Notes: generated by a model not told the origin, from the letters alone. A DNA stretch of 64,000 nt from Leucobacter ruminantium (GCF_017565705.1 NZ_JAGDYL010000001.1:62001-126000), one strand, 5' to 3'. Positions 42,585 to 51,599 are shown, counted from the first letter of the stretch. Numbers and translations: made by a program.

Positions 42585-43511
42585 TCAGCGCGCGGCCTCG
42601 AGCCACTTCCGGTAGTCGGGGTGCCGCGCGATCTGGAAGGTGCGGTAGAGCTTCCAGCTGCCGTACTTGTAGTAGTCGAAGTCGGCGTCGCGCATGTAGT
42701 GGGTGCTGATGCCCCACAGCCCCCACTTGGTGTCGGCGATCATGCGCGAGAGCATCGCCCGGGAATAGAACTTCTCGTCGTCGTAGCCCCGGTAGACGGC
42801 GCAGAGGCGGCGCGAGCGCTCGACATCGACGAACATCTCCGCCAGGAGGATGCCCACCTCGTAGCTCGCATCGTTGTTGGCCGCGAACTCGAAGTCGATG
42901 AGTCGCACCTCCCCGTCTCCGCGCAGCAGGAAGTTGCCGGGCATCGGGTCGTTGTGCGCGGGGACGAGCTCGAGCCCCGTCTCCATGAAGGCGTCGTAGG
43001 CGTCGCGGTAGTTCGCGAGCACCTCGTCGCTCCACGGAGGCAGCTCGAAGCCCTCCTCCTCGACCTGGCGCAGATGCTCCTCGACCTGGTCGAACATCGT
43101 CTTGGTCACGTCGAACATATCGGTGCCGTGCAGCGTGCGGTACACGCCGAGCACGCCCTCGAACGCCGCGTCCTCCTGGAAGTCGAGCGTGGTCGACGCA
43201 CGGAAGCCGTCTTCGACGAACTCGCCGAACTCGACGCCCGTCGCCTCGTCGAAGAACAGCACGCGCGGACTGATGCCCGCGGCCGAGGCCTGACGCGCCG
43301 CGGCGAGCGACATCTGCCGGTTCACGAACAGCTCCGTGCCGACGCCGGGGATCTTCGCGAAGACCGGCGATCCCTCGCCGATCGTGATGCGCCAGTTCTC
43401 GTTGTTGATGCCGCCCGAGACGGGAGCGCCGGTCACCGCAAGACCGGCCCACTCGGGGTTGCGGCCCACGGCCTCCAGAATGACCTGGGGAATCTCGTGA
43501 TTCGCGCTCAT
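42585..43511 (-). CDS. Choline/ethanolamine kinase-like APH kinase, probable amino-alcohol kinase
   Basis: 308 aa. Intact catalytic site: PAHNDPMPGNFL (HNDxxxxN) and metal site LIDFEFA, with the N-lobe SGGINNENWRI ATP loop. The pattern is close to choline/ethanolamine kinases, and RMM-type microcompartment loci encode an (S)-1-amino-2-propanol kinase of this class. Start ATG at 43511 overlaps the upstream paralogue's stop (ATGA). Confidence 0.82.
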   Translation of the reverse strand: MSANHEIPQVILEAVGRNPEWAGLAVTGAPVSGGINNENWRITIGEGSPVFAKIPGVGTELFVNRQMSLAAARQASAAGISPRVLFFDEATGVEFGEFVEDGFRASTTLDFQEDAAFEGVLGVYRTLHGTDMFDVTKTMFDQVEEHLRQVEEEGFELPPWSDEVLANYRDAYDAFMETGLELVPAHNDPMPGNFLLRGDGEVRLIDFEFAANNDASYEVGILLAEMFVDVERSRRLCAVYRGYDDEKFYSRAMLSRMIADTKWGLWGISTHYMRDADFDYYKYGSWKLYRTFQIARHPDYRKWLEAAR

Positions 43512-44452
43512 GACAGCTCCGCCTCCAACTCGGCTCGGACATCGGGATCGTTCAGCAGCATCTCGGCGAAGGTCATGCGCCACATGCCGTACTTGGTGGA
43601 GTCGAGGTTGACGTCGGGATCGGTCTTCGCCCTGAGCCTCGTGAGCACGGCCCAGCGCAGGTGCTCGATGCCCGTGACGAGCTTGACGACGGCACGCTCC
43701 GTGGAGCTCGCGCCGGGTGCGAGCTCGGCGATGTAGTCGTCCATGTCGAGCGCACCGGGGCAGGCCTCGGCGATGAGCGTCGCGTGGTCGTGCACCGCGG
43801 AGAGGCGCGCCGCCGACCCCCAGCCCACGAGCTTCACCTGCGCGTTGGGGCCGACCATGATGTTGGAGCTCGTGCCCTCGCCCTGCGACGGCCGCATCTC
43901 GAGCGTGCGCCGGTAGGCGAGGAGCGCTTCGCGGAAGCCGTTCACGTAGCCGACCAGGTCGATGACGCGATGGTCGATCGAGATTCCGCGGTCGCCGCAC
44001 TCGTCGACGAGCTGGTTCAGGTCGACGAGGGGGCTGCGCGTCGAGAGCTCGACGTCGAGCTCCGCGAAGCGGCGCCTGGCCTCGACGAGGGATCGACGCA
44101 CCTCCCCGTCCTTGAACATCACGAGACGCCCGACGCGCCACTCGGCGGGCAGACGCTCCATGAGCACGAGCCCGAGCTCGGCATCCGCCACGTGCACCCG
44201 CGGGGCCACGCCGATCTCGCCCGCCGCCGTCGACGCGGTGATCAGGTTGTGGCGGTTGCGCCACGACCAGGCGTGGCGGCTGATGCGCTTGAGCATCACC
44301 TCGCCGAGCTCGGCGCTGCGGCCCGCGACGAGCTCGCTGTCCGACGCCCACCAGCTCGGCGAGGGCACCTGCGCAACGGGCACCTCCCACCGGATCCCGT
44401 CGGTGTCGAAGCCGGCGGCCCACTGTCCGATGTCCTCATACCACTCAGTCAT
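43508..44452 (-). CDS. APH-fold pseudokinase paired with active kinase
   Basis: 314 aa kinase-like fold. Aligned by eye with its neighbour, the catalytic HNDPMPGN becomes QGEGTSSN (Asp replaced by Glu) and the metal-binding DFE becomes GWG (VKLVGWGSAARL), so phosphotransfer is unlikely. Translational coupling to the intact kinase suggests a heterodimer or allosteric partner. It is divergent from an amidase gene across an AT-rich region with two operator half-sites. Confidence 0.7.
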   Translation of the reverse strand: MTEWYEDIGQWAAGFDTDGIRWEVPVAQVPSPSWWASDSELVAGRSAELGEVMLKRISRHAWSWRNRHNLITASTAAGEIGVAPRVHVADAELGLVLMERLPAEWRVGRLVMFKDGEVRRSLVEARRRFAELDVELSTRSPLVDLNQLVDECGDRGISIDHRVIDLVGYVNGFREALLAYRRTLEMRPSQGEGTSSNIMVGPNAQVKLVGWGSAARLSAVHDHATLIAEACPGALDMDDYIAELAPGASSTERAVVKLVTGIEHLRWAVLTRLRAKTDPDVNLDSTKYGMWRMTFAEMLLNDPDVRAELEAELS

Positions 44453-44508
44453 ACGTGCGCGGATCCCTTCTCGTCGTCGAGAGCTCAGGCTGGACGGCGA
44501 GAACGCCG

Positions 44509-44555
44509 ACCATTTATACTTGCCGCAAGCATATATTTAAAAATATGGTTGTAAA
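44509..44555. promoter_or_regulatory. Divergent operator region with two half-sites
   Basis: ACCATTTATA (44509-44518) and TATGGTTGTAAA (44544-44555) are opposed copies of the CAACCATTTA half-site in the AT-rich gap between the pseudokinase and amidase genes. The runs ATATATTTAAAAATAT between them fit a promoter. Confidence 0.55.
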
Positions 44556-44613
44556 AGGGTTTCTTGAAACTCTGCGTTCACGATTCACTTTCCACGATGA
44601 GGCGGTCCCACCG

Positions 44614-45990
44614 ATGACGCACACCCCGTCCGTTCCCGAGGCGCTCCGACCCGGCGATCTCGCAGATCTTCCCGGCAGGATCGTAAAAACCCTGGACTAC
44701 GCCGAGACTGTGGGGGCCGCGACGTCCGCTTTCTCCGTACTCGACCGCGAGGGTGCCGTCGCCGCGGCCGAGCGCATCGCACAAGGCGACCATTCGAGCG
44801 CCACCGAGCAACCATTGCTCGGCGTCGCAGTCACGGTGAAGGACAGCCTCCATGTTCCGGGCTTGCCGAGGTGGCACGGCAGCGCCACGCACCCCGGCGA
44901 GATCTCCACGACGAAGTCGGTGCCGGTGCGCCGCCTCGAGGAGGCGGGCGCGATCATCGTCGGCAAGACCGCGATGCCCGACTACGGCCTGCTCGGCGCC
45001 GGCGTGAGCTCGCAGTACGGCATCATCCGCAATCCGTGGGACCTCTCGAAGAATCCGGGCGGATCGAGCTCGGGCGCCGGCGTGTGCGTCGCCGCCGGCG
45101 TCACCCCGCTCAGCATCGGCACCGACATCGCGGGCAGTGTGCGCCTGCCCGCCGCCGCATGCGGCATCTCCGCGCTGAAGCCCACGCAGGGCAGCCTCGG
45201 CTACGCCCCGGCGAGCACCTGGCGCTCGGCCGGCCCCATGGCCCGCACGATCGCCGAGGTTCGGGCCCTCTACCGCGTGGTCGCGGGGCCGCACGTCGAA
45301 GATCAGTTGTCGCTCTCGACCGACCCGATCGAATCGGCTGTGGACCTGCCGCTGCAGGGTCTGCGCGCCGGCGTGATCGAGTACCCGGGATACGGCATCG
45401 GGATGGACGACGAGACGGGCCGCCTCTTCGAGCAGACGCTCGCGACCCTGTCGAGTCTGGGCGTCGAGCTCACCCGAATCGATCCCGGACTGCGGGACGA
45501 GGACTTCGCGGCGCTCGACCGCTGCCTGATGGCGCGCTGCCTGTCGGAACTCGCGACCTGCGAGGAGGAGGCGAGGGATCGCCTGCTGCCCGAGATCCGG
45601 CGCTGGGTGGAGCCGGGACGCTCCTTCAGCTCCGAGACCTACTACACCGACTTCGAGCACCTGTCGGCGACGGCGTCGCGCCTCGCGACGATCTACGACG
45701 AGTTCGACGTGATCTTCTCCCCCGTGCTCGGGAATCACCAGTTCGCCGCGGAGGATTTCGCTCCCGACACCTCGCAGGCCCTGCTCTACCACACGAGCTA
45801 CACCCTCTGGTACAACCAGACCGGTCAACCCGCGGTCTCGATGCCGATGGGGCTCTCCACCGAGGGCAACCCCGTGGCGCTGCAGATCGCAGCGCCGAGG
45901 TTCCGCGACTACACCCTGCTGAACGTCGCCGAGGCGGTCGAGCGCGTGCTCGACCTCGGCCTCTCGTACCCCGACCTCTCGTCGCGCTGA
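44614..45990 (+). CDS. Amidase (amidase signature family)
   Basis: 458 aa with the Ser-cisSer-Lys triad: Lys76 (VAVTVKDSLHV), GGSSSGAG (Ser151-153) and nucleophile Ser175 (GTDIAGSVRLPA). Family members hydrolyse aryl- or alkyl-amides; substrate is not readable. Placement with amino-alcohol genes suggests release of an amine from an amide conjugate (inference). ATG at 44614; earlier in-frame ATGs fall inside the operator. Confidence 0.88.
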   Translation: MTHTPSVPEALRPGDLADLPGRIVKTLDYAETVGAATSAFSVLDREGAVAAAERIAQGDHSSATEQPLLGVAVTVKDSLHVPGLPRWHGSATHPGEISTTKSVPVRRLEEAGAIIVGKTAMPDYGLLGAGVSSQYGIIRNPWDLSKNPGGSSSGAGVCVAAGVTPLSIGTDIAGSVRLPAAACGISALKPTQGSLGYAPASTWRSAGPMARTIAEVRALYRVVAGPHVEDQLSLSTDPIESAVDLPLQGLRAGVIEYPGYGIGMDDETGRLFEQTLATLSSLGVELTRIDPGLRDEDFAALDRCLMARCLSELATCEEEARDRLLPEIRRWVEPGRSFSSETYYTDFEHLSATASRLATIYDEFDVIFSPVLGNHQFAAEDFAPDTSQALLYHTSYTLWYNQTGQPAVSMPMGLSTEGNPVALQIAAPRFRDYTLLNVAEAVERVLDLGLSYPDLSSR

Positions 45991-46015
45991 CGCGGCGCCC
46001 GTTCCAAGGAGACCC

Positions 46016-46708
46016 ATGCCACAGTCGTACGCCACGCTCGACGACACCCGTTCCCTCCTCGAGCAGGCCGATGTGCTGCTGCTCGACTACAACGGCACCC
46101 TCTCGAACGACGAGGAGCTGTGCGCCGAACTCATCAGCGAGGTCTCCGAGGATCATCTCGGTCTCCCGGTGAGCCGACAGCGCTACTTCGACGAGTTCGC
46201 CGGAGTCACCGAGGAGGCCGTGTACGGGCGCCTCACTGCGGAGGCGGGAGGCGCAGACCTCACGCCGTACGAACTCATGCGCGAGTTCAACCGCCGATAC
46301 CTCGAGCGCTTCCGCTCGAACAGCACGATCACGCGCGAGGCGGCCGATTTCGTGCGCACCGCCCGCACGCTCGGGAAGCGACTCATGGTGGTGACCGCGG
46401 CGAGCCGGGAGGTCGTGGTGCCCGCCGTGGAGATCGCGGGGCTCGGCGAGTGCTTCGAGGGCATCGTGGGGCTCGAGGACGTCGCGGCGTCGAAGCCCAC
46501 GCCCGAGTGCTACCTGCGCGCCGTCGAGCAGCTCGGAGCCGAACCGTCGCGCACCGTCGCGTTCGAGGATTCGCGGACGGGTCTGACCGCGGCGCTCGGC
46601 GCGGGGCTTGCCACCGTCGGCATCCTCGGCAGCCTCGACCGCGAGAGCATCGGCGGGTTCACCCCGCACATCGTCGATGGACTGCACCCGCACCTGCTGG
46701 AGGCCTAG
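46016..46708 (+). CDS. HAD-superfamily phosphatase-like protein with DYNGT motif
   Basis: 230 aa HAD hydrolase. Motif I is LLLDYNGTL (Asp24 nucleophile; the usual second Asp is Asn26), motif II VVTAASREV, motif III lysine in AASKPTPECYL and motif IV FEDSRTGL. A helical cap lies at about 40-110. The Asn weakens a standard phosphatase assignment. It is 25 nt behind the amidase gene and ends at a strong terminator. Substrate unknown. Confidence 0.8.
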   Translation: MPQSYATLDDTRSLLEQADVLLLDYNGTLSNDEELCAELISEVSEDHLGLPVSRQRYFDEFAGVTEEAVYGRLTAEAGGADLTPYELMREFNRRYLERFRSNSTITREAADFVRTARTLGKRLMVVTAASREVVVPAVEIAGLGECFEGIVGLEDVAASKPTPECYLRAVEQLGAEPSRTVAFEDSRTGLTAALGAGLATVGILGSLDRESIGGFTPHIVDGLHPHLLEA

Positions 46709-46714
46709 GCGCGC

Positions 46715-46750
46715 GGGAGGCGTCGGGAGCAGGACCTCCGAACGCCTCCC
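46715..46750 (+). terminator. Terminator of amidase-HAD operon
   Basis: GC-rich hairpin with arms at 46715-46729 and 46736-46750 (13 of 15 paired), just 7 nt after the HAD stop codon. Confidence 0.65.
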
Positions 46751-47198
46751 ACGGAGAACCAGAACCAATTGTAACGAGAAGGTAACGAGTAACCATTTAC
46801 GGGTTGCGCTCCAACCTTTTGCGATCCAAAATCAAGGAACACACAACAGTCGGAGCACCGAGGCGCTCCGGAACGACGCGGCGAGGAGGCTGCGCCGACC
46901 GGGGAGGCCGAGGATCCGAACGACCTCGGCCTTCTCCATGTCACCAAAGGGGGGACATGTCCTTCTTCCGCAGCACACCGAGTCGTGCATACCTCCCGGA
47001 GCTGACCGCCGAGCACCCCCTGCGCACCCGTGGCGCGGACACCGCCTTTACGCGGCCGAGTTGCGACCGAAACGACTCGGCAACATCTGCTGGCTACCAT
47101 TTACAACCATAAGCCCTCCACCGACGGGCGTTCGGTCGCTCCTCAATCCGAAGAGTCCGCTTCCCGTCTCAACCATGTATGAGAAAGGTATTCGTCCA
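46751..47198. promoter_or_regulatory. Leader region of ABC importer: operators, hairpins, possible short ORF
   Basis: No confident gene in this ~450-bp gap. Operator-like copies: AACCAATT at 46763, AACCATTTAC-G-GGTT (46791-46805), and TACCATTTACAACCAT (47096-47110; two half-sites in tandem). A 9-bp stem AGGCCGAGG/CCTCGGCCT (46905-46913, 46924-46932) is followed by CATGTC/GACATG (46938-46958). A 51-codon frame from ATG 46956 to 47112 has GGGGGG before it, but its product matches nothing I know. The transcript start probably lies near 47110-47180. Confidence 0.5.
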
Positions 47199-48215
47199 AT
47201 GAACAAAGAGGTTTTCTGGAAGAACCGCCGCTTCTGGGCCGGCGCGCTCGCGGTCGGCGCGACGCTCGGCCTCGTGACCGGCTGTTCCGGTGGCGGCGGA
47301 GGCGACGAGGCAGGTGGCGCCAAGGCGGGAGCCGACTGCGAAGAGACCTACACGATCGCCTTCAGCCACCCCGCGGGCGAGGTGGCCGCGGTCAAGGCCG
47401 TGAAGAAGGCCGTCGAGGATCGCGCGGCCGAGAACGGCTGCGTCAACCTGCTGCTCGACAACACCGTCGACAGCAACCTGGAGACCCAGCGCAAGTCCGT
47501 CGAGAACTGGGTCACCCAGAAGGTCGATGCGATCGTCGTCTGGCCCGTCGACGTCGCGGCGATGGAGGGGCTGCGGGAGCAGGCGCAGGCCCAGGGCACC
47601 AAGTGGCTGACCTACGCCTCGCCCAACCCCGAGGAGGACGGCAGCGTCGGGTTCGACAACGACACCGCGGGCGAGGAGCTCGCCGCGGAGCTTGAGGCCT
47701 GGGTCGACGACAACTACCCGGACCGCAACATCAAGGCCGCCGTGACGACCTGGACGGCGCTGCCGTCGCTCGAGGGCCGCTGGAAGAACATCCTCGACAA
47801 GCTCGACGAGATGGGCATCGAGGTCGTCTCCGAGCAGGACTGCCTCAGCCAGGACTGCGGCATGACCATCGCCGAGGACGCGATCCGAAAGAACCCCGAC
47901 GATCTCAAGATCTTCGTCGGCGCGAACGACGACGTGGGAACGGGCGCCCTCCGCGCCCTCAACAACGCCGGTGTCGACATGAGCGGCTTCTTCGTCGCGG
48001 GTTACGACGGCACGGAGGAGGCGTTGACCTCGCTCAAGGACGGTACCGGCTACACCCGCAGCGCGGCCATCCCGCTCGCCGAGCTCGGCCACTCGATCAT
48101 CGACAACTCGATCGCGGCGATCACCGGCGAGGGCAACCCCTCGAACCTGACGCCCATGATCATCGTCAGCCCCGACGACAAGGACCAGATCGACGAGTTG
48201 CTCGCGCTCTTCTAA
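47199..48215 (+). CDS. Ribose-type ABC substrate-binding lipoprotein
   Basis: 338 aa with lipobox LVTGC near residue 29 and a Gly-rich spacer, then a periplasmic-binding-protein type 1 fold (Peripla_BP_4): YTIAFSHPAGEV, LLLDNTVDSNLETQRKSVEN, DAIVVWPVDVAAM, IFVGANDDVGTGALRAL, FVAGYDGTEEAL. Such proteins bind sugars, autoinducer-2 or related polyols; ligand unknown, with an amino-alcohol derivative suggested by context. ATG at 47199 chosen over 47175, which lacks a ribosome site. Confidence 0.85.
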   Translation: MNKEVFWKNRRFWAGALAVGATLGLVTGCSGGGGGDEAGGAKAGADCEETYTIAFSHPAGEVAAVKAVKKAVEDRAAENGCVNLLLDNTVDSNLETQRKSVENWVTQKVDAIVVWPVDVAAMEGLREQAQAQGTKWLTYASPNPEEDGSVGFDNDTAGEELAAELEAWVDDNYPDRNIKAAVTTWTALPSLEGRWKNILDKLDEMGIEVVSEQDCLSQDCGMTIAEDAIRKNPDDLKIFVGANDDVGTGALRALNNAGVDMSGFFVAGYDGTEEALTSLKDGTGYTRSAAIPLAELGHSIIDNSIAAITGEGNPSNLTPMIIVSPDDKDQIDELLALF

Positions 48216-48263
48216 GAAGCGCTGACTGCGGAGTTCGGGCCTGATCAGGAGAAGAGGAACAAT

Positions 48264-49772
48264 ATGACGGCCGTGCTTGAGACGAGGAAGCTCGTCAAGT
48301 CCTTCGGCGCCAATCACGTGCTGAAGGGTATCGACCTCGAGTTCCACGCCGGTGAGGTCACCGCGCTGCTCGGCGCCAACGGAGCCGGGAAGTCCACCTT
48401 CCTGAGCTGCATCAGCGGAGCCGAGGTGCCGAGCAGCGGCGAGATCCTCATCGACGGCGTCTCGCACGGGGCGACGAGCCCCCGCGAGGCCATCGAGGCC
48501 GGCATCGGAATGATCTACCAGCACTTCCAGCTCATCGGAGCGCTGACGATCGCCGACAACGTCTTCCTCGGATCCGAACTCCGCACCGCCCTGGGCACGA
48601 CCGACCGTCGTGCCCAGGAGCGGGAGACCCTCGCCCAGCTGCAGTCGCTCGGGCTGCGGCTCAATCCCTCGGCCACGGTCGAGAGCCTGAGCGTCGGGCA
48701 GCAGCAGATCGTCGAGATCATCCGCTCGCTGCGGAAGAATCCGCGGGTACTGATCCTCGACGAGCCGACGGCCGCCCTCAGCCGGAGCGAGGTCGACGCA
48801 CTGCTCGAGCTCGTCTCCTCGCTCGCCGCGGAGCGGAACATCGCCGTCATCTACGTCAGCCACATCCTCACCGAGGTCATGGAGGTGGCCGATCGGGTCA
48901 TCACGCTCCGCGACGGCATCGTCTACGAGGACCGCCGCCGGGGCGACTTCACCATGCAGGATCTGGTGTCGTTCATCTCCCCCGACAAGCGCGCAGCGGA
49001 GCTGAGGGATCGCACGGACACCGGCCGCCCCGTCGTGCTGCGCATGAACGGCTTCGCGGGATCGGTGAGCGGCCCGCTCTCGATCCAGGTGCGGGAGGGC
49101 GAGATCATCGGCGTCTTCGGCCTACTCGGATCGGGCCGCACCAACCTGCTCGAGACGATCGCAGGCATCCGGCCCAGATACGGCGGACGCCTCGAGCTCG
49201 ACGACGTGCTGCTCGAGCCGAAGTCTCCCGGCAAGGCCGCATCGCAGGGCATCGTGCTCGTGCCCGCCGATCGCAAGAGCCAGGCGCTCTTCCCCGAGAT
49301 GACCGCGGTGGACAACGTCGTGCTGCCCCACATGAAGAAGCTGGGGCGCTTCGTGCGCTCCAAGCGCGCGGAGACGAAGACCTTCGAGCAGGTCGCCGAT
49401 GCGCTCGACGTGCACCCGAATACGCCGACGCTCACCGGCGGCTCCTTCTCGGGCGGCAACGCGCAGAAGCTGATGATCGGCAGGTGGACCAACCCGGCGA
49501 GCAACGCCAGGCTGCTGCTGCTCGACGAGCCGACGCAGGGCGTCGACGTCGGCGCCCGCGAGGACATCTACGCCTTCGTCAGGGAGTACGTCGACGGCCC
49601 CGGTCGCTGCGCGATCTTCAGCACGAGCGAGCACGAGGAGGCGGTCGCGCTCGCCGACCGGATCATCGTGCTCTACGAAGGCGAGGTCGCCGGCATCGTC
49701 GGCCCCGACATCACGGAGCCCGCGCTCATGTCGCTCGCCTTCGGTCAGCTCGACGAGTACGACGCAGCCTGA
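48264..49772 (+). CDS. Ribose-type ABC transporter ATPase (RbsA-like, double NBD)
   Basis: 502 aa with two nucleotide-binding domains. The first has Walker A GANGAGKST (37-45), signature LSVGQQQ and Walker B VLILDEPTAAL; the second has the relaxed Walker A LLGSGRTN typical of RbsA, signature FSGGNAQK and LLLLDEPTQGVD. Operon partner of the binding protein and permease, 48 nt after the former. Confidence 0.92.
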   Translation: MTAVLETRKLVKSFGANHVLKGIDLEFHAGEVTALLGANGAGKSTFLSCISGAEVPSSGEILIDGVSHGATSPREAIEAGIGMIYQHFQLIGALTIADNVFLGSELRTALGTTDRRAQERETLAQLQSLGLRLNPSATVESLSVGQQQIVEIIRSLRKNPRVLILDEPTAALSRSEVDALLELVSSLAAERNIAVIYVSHILTEVMEVADRVITLRDGIVYEDRRRGDFTMQDLVSFISPDKRAAELRDRTDTGRPVVLRMNGFAGSVSGPLSIQVREGEIIGVFGLLGSGRTNLLETIAGIRPRYGGRLELDDVLLEPKSPGKAASQGIVLVPADRKSQALFPEMTAVDNVVLPHMKKLGRFVRSKRAETKTFEQVADALDVHPNTPTLTGGSFSGGNAQKLMIGRWTNPASNARLLLLDEPTQGVDVGAREDIYAFVREYVDGPGRCAIFSTSEHEEAVALADRIIVLYEGEVAGIVGPDITEPALMSLAFGQLDEYDAA

Positions 49773-49810
49773 CGCCCAGACCTTCCGCACCGAATAGGAA
49801 TTCCTCGAAC

Positions 49811-50848
49811 ATGACTACCTCCGCAGCCTCGCACTCCGCCCCGAGGGGATGGAAGGCGCTCCGCGCCCGCCTCGACATGCAGCTGGTGATCCTCGTCATC
49901 GCGACCCTGGCGCTGATGGTGTTCTTCGCCACGCAGTCCCCCGTGTTCTTCCGCGGCGACAACCTCCTGAGCATCCTGAACCAGAACGCCGCCACCTTCG
50001 TGGTCGCCGCCGCGGCCGGGCTGCTGCTCATGGCGGGCTACATCGACATGTCGGTGGGCTCCACGATGTCGCTGGCCGGCGTCTGCGCCGCCTTCGTCTT
50101 CATCGACCACGGCCTCCTCCCCGGCGTCCTCGTCGGCATCGCGGTCGGGATCGCCGTCGGCGTATTCAACGGCGTTCTCGTCGGCTACATCGGGATGTCG
50201 CCGATCGTCGTGACGCTCGGCGGCCTCGCCGCGTTCCGCGGTCTGGCGCAGTTGCTCTCCCCCGGCTCGCTGTACGGCCTCCCCCAGGAGGTGCTCTCGC
50301 TCGGCAACGGCAAGTTCCTCGGCATCTCCTATCTGGTATGGACGGCCGCGGTCGTCTGCGCGGTCCTCTACTTCGTCGCCTCCCGACTGCCCGCGGGCAA
50401 GCACACGCTCGCCATCGGAGCCAACCAGCGCGCGGCATTCCTCACCGGCATCCCCGTGAAGCGCTTCGTGTTCCTGCTCTACGTGCTCATCGGCGCCACC
50501 GTGGGCATCGCGGCGGTGCTGCAGGTCGCGCGCCTCGGCAGCGCGCCGTCCGGAACGCTCGGCATCGGCTTCGAGGTCTCGATCCTGACCGCCGTGCTGC
50601 TCGGCGGCATCCCCTTCACGGGCGGCCGCGGCAGCATGTTCGGCGTGCTGCTCGGCGTGTGGCTGATCGCGGTGCTCAACAACGGCCTGTCGCTCATGAA
50701 CGTGCCTCCGGAGGCCTCGGGTATCATCACGGGCCTCGTGCTGATCCTCGCGGCCGCGACCTCGCTGACCGGCTTCCAGCGCAGGCGCAAGAAGAGCCGC
50801 CGTCTGACTCTCAACACCGCCGCGATCAAGCAGATCCAGGGCGAGTAG
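49811..50848 (+). CDS. Ribose-type ABC transporter permease (RbsC-like)
   Basis: 345 aa with about ten hydrophobic helices and family motifs YIDMSVGSTMSLAGV, GYIGMSPIVVTLGGLAAFRG, AIGANQRAAFLTGI and GGIPFTGGRGSMFG. It forms the membrane pore of the importer. The operon ends 11 nt later in a 15-bp perfect hairpin. Confidence 0.92.
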   Translation: MTTSAASHSAPRGWKALRARLDMQLVILVIATLALMVFFATQSPVFFRGDNLLSILNQNAATFVVAAAAGLLLMAGYIDMSVGSTMSLAGVCAAFVFIDHGLLPGVLVGIAVGIAVGVFNGVLVGYIGMSPIVVTLGGLAAFRGLAQLLSPGSLYGLPQEVLSLGNGKFLGISYLVWTAAVVCAVLYFVASRLPAGKHTLAIGANQRAAFLTGIPVKRFVFLLYVLIGATVGIAAVLQVARLGSAPSGTLGIGFEVSILTAVLLGGIPFTGGRGSMFGVLLGVWLIAVLNNGLSLMNVPPEASGIITGLVLILAAATSLTGFQRRRKKSRRLTLNTAAIKQIQGE

Positions 50849-50858
50849 CCGCCGGCTC

Positions 50859-50902
50859 CGCGAAGGGGTGCGCATCCGTCACCGGACGCGCACCCCTTCG
50901 CG
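50859..50902 (+). terminator. Terminator of the ABC importer operon
   Basis: Perfect 15-bp arms at 50859-50873 and 50888-50902 with a 14-nt loop, directly after the permease gene. Confidence 0.75.
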
Positions 50903-50924
50903 CGCACCCGGTAACGTGAGGGGC

Positions 50925-51467
50925 ATGGTCTCACAGCACCCGCTCCGCACCGATCCGATCGCAGAGGCGAAACGCCAGTGGACCGAGCGCGGCTGGGACG
51001 ACGCCGCGCTCGGCATGGCGGCCGTGACCTCGGTGATGCGCGCTCAACAGCTGCTGCTCGCGAGCGTGGATGCGCAGCTCCGGCCGTTCGGTCTGACCTT
51101 CGCGCGGTTCGAACTCCTGCGTCTCCTGGCGTTCACGCGCGAGGGCCGCATGCCGCTCGCCAGCGTCGTCTCGCGGCTCCAGCTGCACCCGGCGAGCGTC
51201 ACGAGCGCCGTCGATCGTCTGGTCTCGGCGGGTCTCGTGCGGCGCGAACCGCATCCGACCGACGGCAGGGCGACGATGCTGGTGATCACCTCTGACGGGG
51301 TCGCCCTCGTGGAGAATGCGACGGATGCGCTCAACCTCCACGTGTTCAGGGATATCGGACTCGAGGAGGAGGACGTCTCGGATCTCGTGCGCATACTCGC
51401 CCGCTTCCGCAAGAACTCCGGTGACTTCTCGGATCCGCCGCCGCTGCCGGATCCGCTCGAGCACTGA
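50925..51467 (+). CDS. MarR-family transcriptional regulator
   Basis: 180 aa. Winged helix at about 60-125: RFELLRLLAFTREGRMPLASVVSRLQLHPASVTSAVDRL-type core (split here: SVVSRLQLHPASVTSAVDRL, then REPHPTDGRATMLVITSDG wing). It sits between the ABC importer and the second amidase gene, so it is one of two candidates, with GntR at 36.6 kb, for reading the shared operator. ATG at 50925 has GAGGGG immediately upstream. Confidence 0.87.
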   Translation: MVSQHPLRTDPIAEAKRQWTERGWDDAALGMAAVTSVMRAQQLLLASVDAQLRPFGLTFARFELLRLLAFTREGRMPLASVVSRLQLHPASVTSAVDRLVSAGLVRREPHPTDGRATMLVITSDGVALVENATDALNLHVFRDIGLEEEDVSDLVRILARFRKNSGDFSDPPPLPDPLEH

Positions 51468-51570
51468 TCCGCCATATTTAGCATTCAAACTAATTATTAT
51501 GATGTCAAACTAAACAGCGCGCAAGACGCTTTTCCGCCAAGAAGAGCGGTGCTTTCCTGCGGAGTCCGAA

Positions 51571-51599
51571 AAATGGTTAGGAACCATTTAAAAATGGTT
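51571..51599. promoter_or_regulatory. Operator: perfect inverted repeat AAATGGTT-AGG-AACCATTT plus third copy
   Basis: 8-bp perfect arms (51571-51578, 51582-51589) around AGG, then a second inverted pair with AAATGGTT at 51592-51599. Located 55-83 nt upstream of the second amidase, after the MarR gene. This is the most regular member of the CAACCATTTA family. Confidence 0.65.

Noticed and set aside
46956-47112. 51-codon frame as a gene
   Set aside because: No recognisable product, overlaps the operator at its end; kept only as a possibility in the leader entry.
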